The position numbers and the translations under genes were made by a program. The notes under the pieces are model-generated. The model was not told the DNA's origin and did not search any database. It worked only from the letters and a program-made list of their open reading frames with translations. Positions 18,073 to 26,767 of a DNA stretch of 64,000 nt are shown here, piece after piece. The DNA is from UA16 sp905478895. Lineage in GTDB: Bacteria; Bacteroidota; Bacteroidia; Flavobacteriales_D; Sanyastnellaceae. The DNA is taken from assembly GCA_943788495.1 (NCBI GenBank), contig CALSQO010000001.1:1488001-1552000 (forward strand), given 5' to 3'. Every line of letters starts with the position of its first letter. Within the stretch, counting starts at the first letter, position 1.

Positions 18073-18655
18073 ACGTGTATTCGACGTATTCAGCTCACTG
18101 CTGGCGCTTATCGTTCTTTCGCCCCTGCTCTTCACCATTGGTGTCATTGTTCGCAGAGAAAGCGAAGGCGGTGCCTTTTTTCGTCAAATCCGGGTAGGAA
18201 AAAACGGGAAACCTTTTTCGCTTTTGAAATTTCGTTCTATGCATGTGGATGCTTCAGGGCCTTTGGTCACAGTCGGTGAAAAAGACGCAAGAATCACCGC
18301 CGCTGGGCAATGGCTGCGCCGCACTAAGTTGGACGAATTGCCCCAGCTTTGGAATGTATTGAAAGGAGATATGAGCATTGTGGGTCCTCGACCTGAAGTC
18401 CCCAAGTATGTAGAACTCTATGATGAAGACATGCTCCCTGCATTGGATGTTCGACCCGGGTTAACCGATCCCGCGAGCATCGATGCATTCGATGAAGGAG
18501 AGGAACTTGCTTCATCCGCTGAGCCTGAAGCGCACTACCAAAATGTGATTCTCCCGCGCAAAGTGCGGGCGCAGGTGGCCTACGCGCGTCGGTCCAATTT
18601 ATTCTCGGATGGGAGGGTAATCGCCCGAACGCTGCTCCGAATTCTCAAACGCTGA
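18065..18655 (+). CDS. PglC-type undecaprenyl-phosphate sugar-1-phosphate transferase
   Basis: A 196-residue monotopic phosphoglycosyl transferase of the small PglC/WcaJ-C-terminal type. One re-entrant membrane helix (about residues 6-28) is followed by FRQIRVGKNGKPFSLLKFRSM, RRTKLDELPQLWNVLKGDMS, and VGPRPEVPKY. It starts glycan or O-antigen repeat synthesis by moving a sugar phosphate from a UDP-sugar to undecaprenyl phosphate on the inner membrane. Coupling to the upstream aminotransferase suggests the substrate is a UDP-amino sugar such as a bacillosamine-like compound. The last 57 bases overlap the end of the opposite-strand SirB1-like gene. Confidence 0.92.
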   Translation: MAKRVFDVFSSLLALIVLSPLLFTIGVIVRRESEGGAFFRQIRVGKNGKPFSLLKFRSMHVDASGPLVTVGEKDARITAAGQWLRRTKLDELPQLWNVLKGDMSIVGPRPEVPKYVELYDEDMLPALDVRPGLTDPASIDAFDEGEELASSAEPEAHYQNVILPRKVRAQVAYARRSNLFSDGRVIARTLLRILKR

Positions 18656-19525
18656 GAGAAGAGGCTCGAAGAGGGAAAGAAACCGATTCGATCGTTCTTC
18701 CCCGCTCGACTCCCGGGCGGCAAACGCCACATTCCGAACGAGCCGTTGAATGATTTCCATGGGGTGCGAAGGACGCCAGTGCTGCACCGATTCGCCTTCT
18801 CCCACCTCCACCAAAAACTCTGAAACCTCATCAACTCCGATCACCGAACCTTGGCTATACGGATTGATGTAAAACAGTATTCCCGATTGGCCCTTGGTCA
18901 CTTCCGGTTCATTAACATGGGCCACATCGCAGTATGCCAAGATGAAGTGGTTGGGCAAATTCACCCCTCGGAGCGGTATATCAAGGGCACGCGCCACTGC
19001 CAGATACAGCACACCCAGACCGATAGGGTTCCCCTTCTTCTGTTGCAAGACACCACTTGGCAGTGCTTCCATCGGCACGTGCGGCAGGCGTCGAGCGCTC
19101 TCCATCGAACGCAAACTGAAAAAGACATGGTTGAGAATGCGCACTTGTTCCAGCGCTGTTTGCTCCTCATTCATCTCCAACCAAATTTCCTTCCTCAACG
19201 CTTCAAACCGCTCCATGGATTCCGCCACATTCCATGTGGGGTCCAATGCAGAATGCACCAATTGCACGCCCTGCCACAAATCCGCTCCCCCGAGATCCAT
19301 CCAAGCCGCCAAGGCCTCTTTCACATCCGTTTGCTGCAGTCCTTCCTTAAGCAACGCGAGCCGTCCTTTGATGAGCCCGTCCTCTTGCTGAGTGGATTCA
19401 GCGGACTCTACGAATGGAAGAACTTCTTTTCCTTTGGAAAGAAGGCGCTCGCGAACATGTGTATATACGGTTTCATCAGGATCATCCATCAGAGCCAACA
19501 ACGCGTGAATTTCAGAAATGCTCAT
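18599..19525 (-). CDS. SirB1-like transglutaminase-fold protein
   Basis: A 308-residue protein matching the SirB1/transglutaminase-like family (COG2912): a helical N-terminal part with ILNHVFFSLRSM, then the core RGVNLPNHFILAY preceded by KGNPIGLGVLYLAVARALDIPLRG. The transglutaminase-like core lacks an obvious catalytic cysteine, as in most SirB1 proteins. Function unknown. The 3' end overlaps the sugar transferase antisense by 57 bases, and both frames look complete. The long open frame opposite this gene (about 18851-19672) is a shadow. Confidence 0.85.
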   Translation of the reverse strand: MSISEIHALLALMDDPDETVYTHVRERLLSKGKEVLPFVESAESTQQEDGLIKGRLALLKEGLQQTDVKEALAAWMDLGGADLWQGVQLVHSALDPTWNVAESMERFEALRKEIWLEMNEEQTALEQVRILNHVFFSLRSMESARRLPHVPMEALPSGVLQQKKGNPIGLGVLYLAVARALDIPLRGVNLPNHFILAYCDVAHVNEPEVTKGQSGILFYINPYSQGSVIGVDEVSEFLVEVGEGESVQHWRPSHPMEIIQRLVRNVAFAARESSGEERSNRFLSLFEPLLSAFENSEQRSGDYPPIRE

Positions 19526-19674
19526 ATCAATCTGCTCATCGGAGGTGTGATTTCCGCTCCTTGGGTCCCAAATCTAGTCGCTGAACTTCCTGCTATTCGA
19601 CGTTCAAAAATCACTTTTCCAATTGCCTCTGTGGAATGCATGGAGATGAATTTCCGTATCTTTAAGAAGTGAGC

Positions 19675-20463
19675 ATGGCCAAAAACAACTTTATGGCGCG
19701 TTGGAATCCAGCCGTTCTTGACCAGAACCGCTTGTTTTACGCAATTTGGTCCACGATGCTGTTCTTGATTCTCATCTGGGGAGTATTCTGGATCAACGAA
19801 GTGTATGCACTCAATTTGCGACGATTTGGAAACCACCCTGGCAAATGGCAAGACTGGTCCGGGCTCTTCACATTCCCATTTTTGCATGGGGACCTCGAGC
19901 ATCTGTGGAACAATACTGCTACATTTTTCACGCTCAATGGAATGCTATTCTACTTCTACCGATCCATTGCATTGCGTGTTTGGGCATTGCTCTTTGTAAG
20001 TTCAGGACTTGGTCTTTGGCTATTCGCATCAGGCGGGAATCACATCGGTGCGAGCGGTCTTATTTATGCGCTCGCTGCTTTTCTATTCGTTTCAGGCGTC
20101 GTCCGAGATTCCAAATTGCTCTTGCGCATTTCACTCGTGGTTGCATTTCTCTACGGAGGAATGGTGTGGTGGATGCTTCCCGTCGATGGCCATATTTCGT
20201 GGGAAGGTCACCTATCAGGCGCCATCAGCGGTTTGATCATAGCACTGCTCTTTCGAAACTCAGGTCCCTTGCCCGATTTGCCCATTTTTGGTGAAGACGA
20301 CCCCACCGAACCCATACCAGAGTGGTGGGCATTGGCTCACCCCGATCATCCGGATGTCCTGGCCATGCGCAAAGCCGAGGAAAACTCAGGAAACCTGAGC
20401 ACGCATGCCACTTCAGGAGATTCTCCACGAGTGGTTTACCACATCCGGAAAAAAGACGAATAG
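19675..20463 (+). CDS. Rhomboid family intramembrane serine protease
   Basis: A 262-residue membrane protein with about six hydrophobic helices. Catalytic Ser127 is in HIGASGLIYA (GxSG), and His179 is in EGHLSGAISG. The first conserved HLWNNTATF segment has the asparagine that helps the oxyanion hole. The ATG at 19675 is preferred over the GTG at 19669. Rhomboids cut single-pass membrane proteins within the bilayer; the substrate is unknown. The C-terminal 50 residues form a cytosolic proline- and serine-containing tail. A weak hairpin CCCCG-CGGGG at 20464-20480 without a T tract follows. Confidence 0.92.
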   Translation: MAKNNFMARWNPAVLDQNRLFYAIWSTMLFLILIWGVFWINEVYALNLRRFGNHPGKWQDWSGLFTFPFLHGDLEHLWNNTATFFTLNGMLFYFYRSIALRVWALLFVSSGLGLWLFASGGNHIGASGLIYALAAFLFVSGVVRDSKLLLRISLVVAFLYGGMVWWMLPVDGHISWEGHLSGAISGLIIALLFRNSGPLPDLPIFGEDDPTEPIPEWWALAHPDHPDVLAMRKAEENSGNLSTHATSGDSPRVVYHIRKKDE

Positions 20464-20495
20464 CCCCGCAAATTCGGGGAGCGTGAAGTGAGAGG

Positions 20496-21614
20496 TTAGG
20501 CGTTCAACATCACAGGCATCACCAGCATCAGCACATCTTCCCCGGCTTCCTCCGGCTCTGAAGGCTTGATGATTCCGGCGCGGTTTGGCGCGGACATTTC
20601 GAGGGACACTTCGGCGCTGGAAAGGTTGTTTAGCATATCCATTAAGAACCTGCTATTAAAACCAATTTCCATGTCTTCACCGGAATAGCTACAATTCAAC
20701 CGCTCATTGGCCTCATTCGCAAAATCCAAATCTTCGGCACTCACGTGCAACTCGCTTCCTGCAAGTTTCAAACGAACCTGGTGGGTTGTTTTGTTCGCGA
20801 AAATGGAAACGCGACGAATGGCTTGAAGAAAGCTTTGCCGATTGATGACCATGCGATTGGGATTCTCTTTCGGAATCACCGCTTCATAATTGGGGTATTT
20901 TCCTTCAATCAAACGGCAGACAATTGTGACGTCCTCGAACTCAAAACGCGCATTGGAATCGGTGTAAGTCATCGTCACCTTTTCCGCATGCGAGGCCGCA
21001 TTTTTCAGGAGATTCAATGGCTTTTTTGGAACAATAAATTGAGCTCCGGCAGACGCCTGAACGTCGGTACGAGCATACCGCACCAAGCGATGCGCATCCG
21101 TCGCCACGAATCTCACACTGTCCGGATAAAATTCGAAATAAATGCCCGACATAACAGGGCGTAAATCATCATTTCCTGCCGCAAATAGTGTGCGATTGAT
21201 CGCCGTGATTAAGGTGTTTGCCTCCACGCTCATTGCAGCACCATCGTCCAATGCTGGCGCTTGCGGGAATTCGTCACCGTTCGCTCCAGTCAATTTGTAC
21301 TTGCCCGCATCACTTGTCAATTCAATCGCCATAGTGGCAGTGTCTACTTTGAATGTCAAGGGAATATCTGGAAATGCCTTGAGAATGTCGAGCAACATTT
21401 TGGCAGGCACCGCAATCGACCCCGTGTCTTCGGTTTTCACTTCCAATTTCGTAGTCATCGTAGTCTCGAGATCACTTGCGGAAATCACCGCAACCCCCGG
21501 ACCCAACTGAAAGAGGAAATTATCCAATATGGGCAGCGTATTGCTGCTATTCAACACTCCGCTCAGGGAAGACAAGTGGCGCAGCAATTGACTGCTTGAT
21601 ACGATAAAATGCAT
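20496..21614 (-). CDS. dnaN: DNA polymerase III beta sliding clamp
   Basis: A 372-residue three-domain clamp starting MHFIVSSSQLLRHLSSLSGVLNSSNTLPILDNF, the usual beginning in Bacteroidota, so 21614 is chosen rather than upstream ATG 21722. Later segments (PAKMLLDILKAFPD, VRFVATDAHRLVRYA, FNSRFLMDML) and the C-terminal LMLVMPVML end are typical. It encircles DNA to hold the replicative polymerase. dnaA is not next to it, so this is not a standard origin-type dnaA-dnaN arrangement. Confidence 0.96.
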   Translation of the reverse strand: MHFIVSSSQLLRHLSSLSGVLNSSNTLPILDNFLFQLGPGVAVISASDLETTMTTKLEVKTEDTGSIAVPAKMLLDILKAFPDIPLTFKVDTATMAIELTSDAGKYKLTGANGDEFPQAPALDDGAAMSVEANTLITAINRTLFAAGNDDLRPVMSGIYFEFYPDSVRFVATDAHRLVRYARTDVQASAGAQFIVPKKPLNLLKNAASHAEKVTMTYTDSNARFEFEDVTIVCRLIEGKYPNYEAVIPKENPNRMVINRQSFLQAIRRVSIFANKTTHQVRLKLAGSELHVSAEDLDFANEANERLNCSYSGEDMEIGFNSRFLMDMLNNLSSAEVSLEMSAPNRAGIIKPSEPEEAGEDVLMLVMPVMLNA

Positions 21615-21741
21615 GGATTCTATTTGTCCCTCAAAGATGCTCCAACATCTCCTTTTCTGGTAACATCTGTTCTTGATTATTTTTCCACACTTGATGAACC
21701 GATTTTGGTAGTTCTTCAACAAAAACAGCTAAATTGGGTCC

Positions 21742-22107
21742 ATGAAAACCGCCACCTCCAACGCTATCTTGGCCATTGCTTTCGCATTTACGACTTTGAA
21801 CGGATTCGGACAATCGGAAGCGATTCAGCCAAACTTTCTTGACGTCCATATCGATCAAAGCACTTCGCGCGCCGAATTGTCTCAAATCCAACAGGAAATG
21901 CAAGCGTATAATATTGGGTTTCGTTACGACCTCATCGAATGGAATGAAGGTCAACTCCAGAGCATCCGTTTTGCAGTGCGTCTGCCGGATGGAACCATGC
22001 GGCGGAATGTATACGAAGCAATGGACGCAGAAACAGACATCTGGATTCGGCTCGAAGGCAGCGGAGAAGAGCGCATTTTCTGCGCCGGCTCAGCTTGCGG
22101 CGAGTGA
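21742..22107 (+). CDS. Small secreted protein resembling BlaR1/M56-associated C-terminal domain
   Basis: A 121-residue protein with a signal peptide ending near NGFGQ (residue 24). The mature part reads FLDVHIDQSTSRAELSQIQQEMQAYNIGFRYD, followed by QLQSIRFAVRLPDGTMR. This resembles the small alpha/beta repeat domain attached to M56 (BlaR1-like) peptidases in Bacteroidota, here as a stand-alone protein. It is divergent from dnaN (127 bases) and convergent with the GT9 gene. Function unknown; the family assignment is tentative. Confidence 0.6.
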   Translation: MKTATSNAILAIAFAFTTLNGFGQSEAIQPNFLDVHIDQSTSRAELSQIQQEMQAYNIGFRYDLIEWNEGQLQSIRFAVRLPDGTMRRNVYEAMDAETDIWIRLEGSGEERIFCAGSACGE

Positions 22108-22133
22108 TAAGTCACCGTGGCCCACAGCGGCAA

Positions 22134-23144
22134 TCACAAACTAGCCACCGCGGCTAACACTTGATCTACGGCTATACCTGTGCCGCATTGAAAATGACCC
22201 AAGGGACAAGCGTTTTTGCCATGCATTCCACAGGGCCTGCAGACAAGCGCCTCGGTTTTCTCAACGACAACGGAAAGGCGGGATAGCGGACCGAAGCCAA
22301 ATGATGGCACGGTGGAACAGAAAATTGCCACCGTTGGAGCGTTGACGGCGCTTGCCATGTGCATGGGACCGCTATCATTGGTGACCACCCACCGCGCAGC
22401 CTGCATCAAACCCGCAGATTCGAGCAAGGACAAATCGGTTCGAATTTCCAAACGATTGTGGCTGCTTTGGCGCGCAATTTCGCGCAACTCCTCCCCGTCT
22501 GCGGGACCACCCATCAAAACAATCCGCCGATTAGGCGATTGAATTGCTTCAGCATCCAACCAGGCAATCCAACGGTCCAAGGGCCATTTCTTGGTCGCCC
22601 ATTGACTCGCGGGAGCGGCAATTCCGAACTCCCCTTCTTCCCTGCTAATCCCAGCATTATCGGCGGGATACAATTTGGGGTTTCGTGGAGTATCCGATTC
22701 GACCCAAGGAGCGAGCAATCGGTGGTTGCGTTCAATTTCATGTTCGCCATTGCCCCATGCGTGCTCTTCTGAATGGGCAAACAACCACGACATTGGATGC
22801 GATGAAAAACCCGAACACGTTTGAGCGCCAGAAAGCAACGCCAAAACCCCGGAGGAAGCATGCCGGTGCGGCGTTACCAAGACGTCGAAACCAATGCCCC
22901 TGAGCTCAAAGCCCAGCGCCATAAGGTTTCGGTAACGTACGAAAGGGTTTTTTGCCTTCTTCCAAACGTGCAATCCTTGCAGAAAAGGATGGCCTTGAAA
23001 CAAGCTTTTGTTTCCTGAACGCACCACCAAATGCAAGTGGTCCTTCGGATGGGCCGCATGCCACGATTCGATCATGGCGGTAGCCAAAATAGCGTCGCCA
23101 ATGAAGGCGGTCTGAACGAAAAGTATGTTGCGGGGCTTTCCCAT
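22134..23144 (-). CDS. Glycosyltransferase family 9 (ADP-heptose:LPS transferase-like)
   Basis: A 336-residue GT-B protein of family GT9. It opens with ILFVQTAFIGDAILATAMIESW, in which the phosphate-loop GD pair is conserved. The C-terminal half has the nucleotide-binding VVTNDSGPMHMASAVNAPTVAIF signature. The GT9 family includes WaaC/WaaF heptosyltransferases that extend lipopolysaccharide inner core on the inner membrane. Donor sugar cannot be confirmed. It is divergent from ruvX, with starts 44 bases apart. Confidence 0.88.
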   Translation of the reverse strand: MGKPRNILFVQTAFIGDAILATAMIESWHAAHPKDHLHLVVRSGNKSLFQGHPFLQGLHVWKKAKNPFVRYRNLMALGFELRGIGFDVLVTPHRHASSGVLALLSGAQTCSGFSSHPMSWLFAHSEEHAWGNGEHEIERNHRLLAPWVESDTPRNPKLYPADNAGISREEGEFGIAAPASQWATKKWPLDRWIAWLDAEAIQSPNRRIVLMGGPADGEELREIARQSSHNRLEIRTDLSLLESAGLMQAARWVVTNDSGPMHMASAVNAPTVAIFCSTVPSFGFGPLSRLSVVVEKTEALVCRPCGMHGKNACPLGHFQCGTGIAVDQVLAAVASL

Positions 23145-23188
23145 GCCGCGAAGATACGTGGTGTTCCCTGTGCGCCGTAAATTGCGGC

Positions 23189-23629
23189 ATGAGCCGATGG
23201 ATTGGAATTGATTTTGGAGTAGTGCGCACTGGACTCGCGTTCACAGATGCCGCAAGGCTCATGGCATTTCCCGATCAAACGGTTCCGACAAATACTTTGA
23301 TCTCCAGGTTGGAAAACCTAGTGAATGCGGAGCCATGCGCCGGGTTTGTGCTCGGGCTGCCCAATGCTTGGGCGATGAATAAACAGGGGGCTGCCACGCA
23401 CAGCACCGGTCCTATTCTGGAATTCCAGCAGCAACTTCGGGAAAAATGGCCCGGACTACCCGTGCATTTGGTCGATGAGACGAATACAAGCAACGAGGCG
23501 GTTCAAGCCTCCATTGCCGGCGGGATGAAAAAGAAGAAGCGCAGGGAAAAAGGGTCGCTCGATGCGGTTGCCGCTGCGCTAATTCTCCAGCGATTCTTAA
23601 CCCAAAAAGGGCCTGAACACCTGGGCTGA
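23189..23629 (+). CDS. ruvX: Holliday junction resolvase-like RuvX (YqgF)
   Basis: A 146-residue RNase H-fold protein with the metal-binding first strand GIDFGVVRTGLAFTD, the middle GFVLGLPNAW and the VDETNTSNEA motif, which is VDERxTSxxA in most members. The KGSLDAVAAALILQRFL C-terminus carries the last catalytic Asp. It is known as a putative resolvase or in 16S rRNA maturation. It ends 1 base before the opposite-strand HAD gene. Confidence 0.9.
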   Translation: MSRWIGIDFGVVRTGLAFTDAARLMAFPDQTVPTNTLISRLENLVNAEPCAGFVLGLPNAWAMNKQGAATHSTGPILEFQQQLREKWPGLPVHLVDETNTSNEAVQASIAGGMKKKKRREKGSLDAVAAALILQRFLTQKGPEHLG

Positions 23630-23630
23630 A

Positions 23631-24104
23631 TCAGTCCTTGCTCGACTGAAAAACCTCAATTTCAGCCTTGGCTTTGACGAGGTTACTGAACGTTCCTTGG
23701 TACCGGGTAGCGCGTACAATGTGATTATCGATCCAATGGTAATTGCCTCCACGTGGTTTTCCCATCAACAAGCCATGGTACAAGAAACCGTGCTTGTCCA
23801 ACCACGCCTCAGTCACCGCACGATGTTCCTCAGTCCTTGATGTGAAAAACGTAATGATGTGTCCTTCTGCGTGCCATTGATTTAGCGTCTCTAACGCGTC
23901 TGGAAATGGCTCGCAAGTCGCCATCCGCTCCGGTTCCTCATTGGGGACATCATCCGTGATGGTCCCATCAATGTCAATCATGTAATTCTTGATTTCGGAT
24001 GGAAGCTGGGGAGAGGCTTCGAGGCCCGCCTCGTCTTTTACCGCTTCCAATTTTACGTTTGACTCGTTTGGTCGTCCCATGGAAGCTGATGGCTTGTCGT
24101 TCAT
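23631..24104 (-). CDS. HAD-superfamily phosphatase
   Basis: A 157-residue single-domain HAD protein. Motif I is YMIDIDGTITDD, motif II FFTSRTEEHR, followed by a lysine in LLMGKPRGGN, then HWIDNHIVRA. The first 35 residues form a charged, non-conserved extension. It is a small phosphohydrolase of unknown substrate. It lies 47 bases after bshC on the same strand, so it may be the last gene of that transcript. Confidence 0.82.
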   Translation of the reverse strand: MNDKPSASMGRPNESNVKLEAVKDEAGLEASPQLPSEIKNYMIDIDGTITDDVPNEEPERMATCEPFPDALETLNQWHAEGHIITFFTSRTEEHRAVTEAWLDKHGFLYHGLLMGKPRGGNYHWIDNHIVRATRYQGTFSNLVKAKAEIEVFQSSKD

Positions 24105-24151
24105 GGCTCAAAAATAGTCCTGCCTCCCGACTCTCGCAATCTTTCTCCGGC

Positions 24152-25690
24152 TCACCGAAAGACCATAAATTGAGGTTCATCCACTTCTTCGAGTTCTTCA
24201 AGCCATTTTTTCGCAAAATCAGACCAATTTCCGATGGCACTGCAAAGCGACATAGCACTGAGTACACGCTCCTGAGGCGCACCACCTGGGCTGATCCACT
24301 GATCGAAGATCGCTGAGATGTTTGCGGCTTCCTCATGCTGCTGCTGCTTGATGATTTTTCGCCATTTCTTCTTCACCCCTTTGAGTTCCTTCTCCATTTT
24401 TACCAAGGTGGCGCGAGTGGTGGGCAATGCGGACTCGTGAATGCCTTTTGCATGATTTTCCAACTCCTTGGACCAACGGTCAAATGACACTTGGATATCC
24501 CCATTGAGCTGCAAAATTTGATCCGCCCATTCATTTACAGCTTCTTCCCCTCGCCATCCATTCATGGTTGGGTTCCAATTTACTTTCTCACAAACTTGCG
24601 AAGCCTCAGCGTTCAAAATCAACGCACCATCCCGGACCAACAATGCAGGTTGTTGCACCGCGTGATGCTCAAAGGCCTCGGCCAGCAACAACCAGTAGCT
24701 GACTTCCGCTGGACCGCCAACAAACGCTACGCTTTCGAGTAAATACTCTTGGTAAAGTGGACGCAGCGCCACATTCGGCGAATGCTGTTCGGGTCTTAAT
24801 GCTTGCCATGCAGCTGCTCCATGTGTTTCCTGCCAACGATCAGCACGTTGCCGAGACCCCTTGTCTGTTAGAACAAATAAGTTGTTGTGCCGAGGTTGGA
24901 TTTGAGGCGCTCCAAACAAGCTTTCGAATTTCAATGAAGCCTCCTTCACGAAGGGGGCGACTCCTTGGCCTTGCCATTCGGCGCGCCAGAGGTGCATCGC
25001 CATGGATTTTAATTCCGCATCATTCCCGTCAATGACCAAAACGTCCAGATCTCCGAACCATTCAACCACCCATTTTCGAATGCGGTCCGCAAGGGGCATG
25101 GGACCGGAATGCCATTCTGCATTGTCAATGTTGTTTGCATTCGCCCAATTGTGCCAAGAGCGCTCGGCATCAGCCGTCCAGACCAACTCGCCCACAGGAC
25201 CGCTTTTTTCAACGCCTTCTGGGCTCCATTCGAAGGATTGCCCGCCGGGGCCATGTGTCGCCTTGATTTCCTCAAAATCGTGGTCTTCGGAAGCCAACCA
25301 AAAAACAGCAACCGCCGTTTGTCCATCCGCTGTGATTCGCCGCGCCCAGCGAATGGCAGAAAGAATTTTGTAATGGAAATACGCCGGTCCACCCCCTGCT
25401 TGCAATTGGTGTCCCGCAGTTACCACGTGCGCCCCTTGCTGGAACGCCTTTAGGGCTGCGGGCATGGATGCACTGCCCCGATTGTATTGCTGACGCAGGA
25501 CCTCCGCAATCTTTTTCCGACGATCGAGATCCACCGAGAAAGGCGATTTTAAGCGGGCTTGAATGCCTTCCCAATTGCCGCCCCACTTCCAAAGTTGCCG
25601 GAAAGATTCCGAGTTCCGCGTCCATTCCGCAGCCGGGGAATGTGTTTTCAATGCATCCGATTGCGCAAAATGAGCGTTCAAAGGTCTCAT
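24152..25690 (-). CDS. bshC: Bacillithiol biosynthesis cysteine-adding enzyme
   Basis: A 512-residue BshC, which joins cysteine to glucosaminyl-malate in the last step of bacillithiol synthesis. Diagnostic segments are TAGHQLQAGGGPAYFHYKI (the family usually reads GHQLNLFTGPLY) and VAVFWLASEDHDFEEIKAT. A long coiled-coil stretch near the C-terminus includes WRKIIKQQQHEEAAN. bshA and bshB are not in the window; ytxJ at 7408 is a second element of the pathway. It starts 19 bases after the T9SS type B gene, so it appears to sit in the operon led by the ECF sigma factor. Confidence 0.92.
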   Translation of the reverse strand: MRPLNAHFAQSDALKTHSPAAEWTRNSESFRQLWKWGGNWEGIQARLKSPFSVDLDRRKKIAEVLRQQYNRGSASMPAALKAFQQGAHVVTAGHQLQAGGGPAYFHYKILSAIRWARRITADGQTAVAVFWLASEDHDFEEIKATHGPGGQSFEWSPEGVEKSGPVGELVWTADAERSWHNWANANNIDNAEWHSGPMPLADRIRKWVVEWFGDLDVLVIDGNDAELKSMAMHLWRAEWQGQGVAPFVKEASLKFESLFGAPQIQPRHNNLFVLTDKGSRQRADRWQETHGAAAWQALRPEQHSPNVALRPLYQEYLLESVAFVGGPAEVSYWLLLAEAFEHHAVQQPALLVRDGALILNAEASQVCEKVNWNPTMNGWRGEEAVNEWADQILQLNGDIQVSFDRWSKELENHAKGIHESALPTTRATLVKMEKELKGVKKKWRKIIKQQQHEEAANISAIFDQWISPGGAPQERVLSAMSLCSAIGNWSDFAKKWLEELEEVDEPQFMVFR

Positions 25691-25709
25691 GGAGAATGTC
25701 GAGCAGCTA

Positions 25710-26762
25710 TTAACGGATCAAGGACAAGGATCCTGATTTTGAAAAGACCTTGCCGTTCGGATCAACAACATCCAATTTCCAAACGTATGAACCGGATACA
25801 ACGGGCTTGCCCTCTTGATTATTTCCGTCCCAACGGACGTCATTGTTGGATCCTGAAAAGACCCGTTCACCCCAGCGGGAATACACCTCAAATGATCGAA
25901 TCGAGACATTTTCACAAACCGGCATAAAAACATCGTTGTCGCCGTCTCCATTGGGCGTGAATGCACTCGGCACGAACCAAGAAGGCGCCGCTTCCAAGTC
26001 CGCAATAGAAACCCCTGGCTTCGGATTGGGACCGCGATCGGGCAATCCATCATCTGAGCCGATAGCAGTCGCTGGGCTCAGTGAAATTGCATCCACAAAG
26101 CAGTATACCTTCGAAGGATTTGTCCCTTGCTCAACCGTCACATTGCCTGCTTCGTTTCCAAACAAACCCCAAGCAAAATGTGTCCACGGCTCTTGGGCAA
26201 TAAAATTGAATGAAATCTGCTGCCATTCCCGGTTGTAAAAAACCTGAGAAAAAACAAATTGGGGCAGGAGGTCAATGCTTGTTTCCCCGAGTTGTTGCAG
26301 AGGGCCTTCCGAAAACCGCATACCCATGCCACTCAACCCCAACCCCGCATCCGAAAATGCCGTGATCTCGCCATTGGTCATCTGGAACGTCATCAAGTAC
26401 CGTTGGCCCACAGTGAGCGCATCGCTGAAGGAGCCACTGATGTACTGGCGGCGGCCTGCATTCATGGCATCGTACGGCGAAAAACCGGCAATAGCCATGC
26501 CTTGATAAGGTGAAACGAGGGCAATTGGCGTTTCGGGCAAATCTCCAGCATCAGACCCCAAAACATGGAACAAATCGGGGGCACTTGCCACCGTACCAAT
26601 GTTTAGCCAATGCGTCGCCAGCTCAATGGCTCCCGGTTGAGATGGATATCCTGTGACTTGTTCGAAGCCACCGTTCAATACCGTTTGCCCAGCACCGAGG
26701 GTCGTTGCCATCAAAAAACCGCAGCCTAAAAGGGACTTCAAAAAGTACTTTGATTTGCGCAT
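25710..26762 (-). CDS. Secreted protein with type B T9SS (gliding-motility CHU_C) domain
   Basis: About 351 residues with a signal peptide (MRKSKYFLKSLLGCGF... GAGQ). The middle region (30-230) is beta-rich and probably lectin-like, with NGGFEQVTGYP at the start, a pattern seen in choice-of-anchor or carbohydrate-binding modules. The C-terminal 85 residues are a type B sorting domain: FVPSAFTPNGDGDNDVFMPV, YSRWGERVFSG, and SGSYVWKL. It is likely exported by T9SS and attached to the surface with SprF-type help. A GTG at 26771 (9 bases upstream) overlaps the re-framed stop of the preceding gene as GTGA and could be the true start. Confidence 0.88.
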   Translation of the reverse strand: MRKSKYFLKSLLGCGFLMATTLGAGQTVLNGGFEQVTGYPSQPGAIELATHWLNIGTVASAPDLFHVLGSDAGDLPETPIALVSPYQGMAIAGFSPYDAMNAGRRQYISGSFSDALTVGQRYLMTFQMTNGEITAFSDAGLGLSGMGMRFSEGPLQQLGETSIDLLPQFVFSQVFYNREWQQISFNFIAQEPWTHFAWGLFGNEAGNVTVEQGTNPSKVYCFVDAISLSPATAIGSDDGLPDRGPNPKPGVSIADLEAAPSWFVPSAFTPNGDGDNDVFMPVCENVSIRSFEVYSRWGERVFSGSNNDVRWDGNNQEGKPVVSGSYVWKLDVVDPNGKVFSKSGSLSLIR

Positions 26763-26767
26763 TGCCT

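Noticed and set aside
18851..19672. A 273-codon plus-strand open frame opposite the SirB1-like gene
   Set aside because: Rich in His, Gln, Arg and Cys with no recognisable domain; the minus-strand gene has clear SirB1 features.
20464..20480. CCCCG-CGGGG hairpin after the rhomboid gene
   Set aside because: The stem is only 5 bp and no T tract follows on either strand, so it is not called as a terminator.
20496..21614. A replication origin at dnaN
   Set aside because: No dnaA, gyrB or recF and no cluster of DnaA boxes is visible near dnaN.
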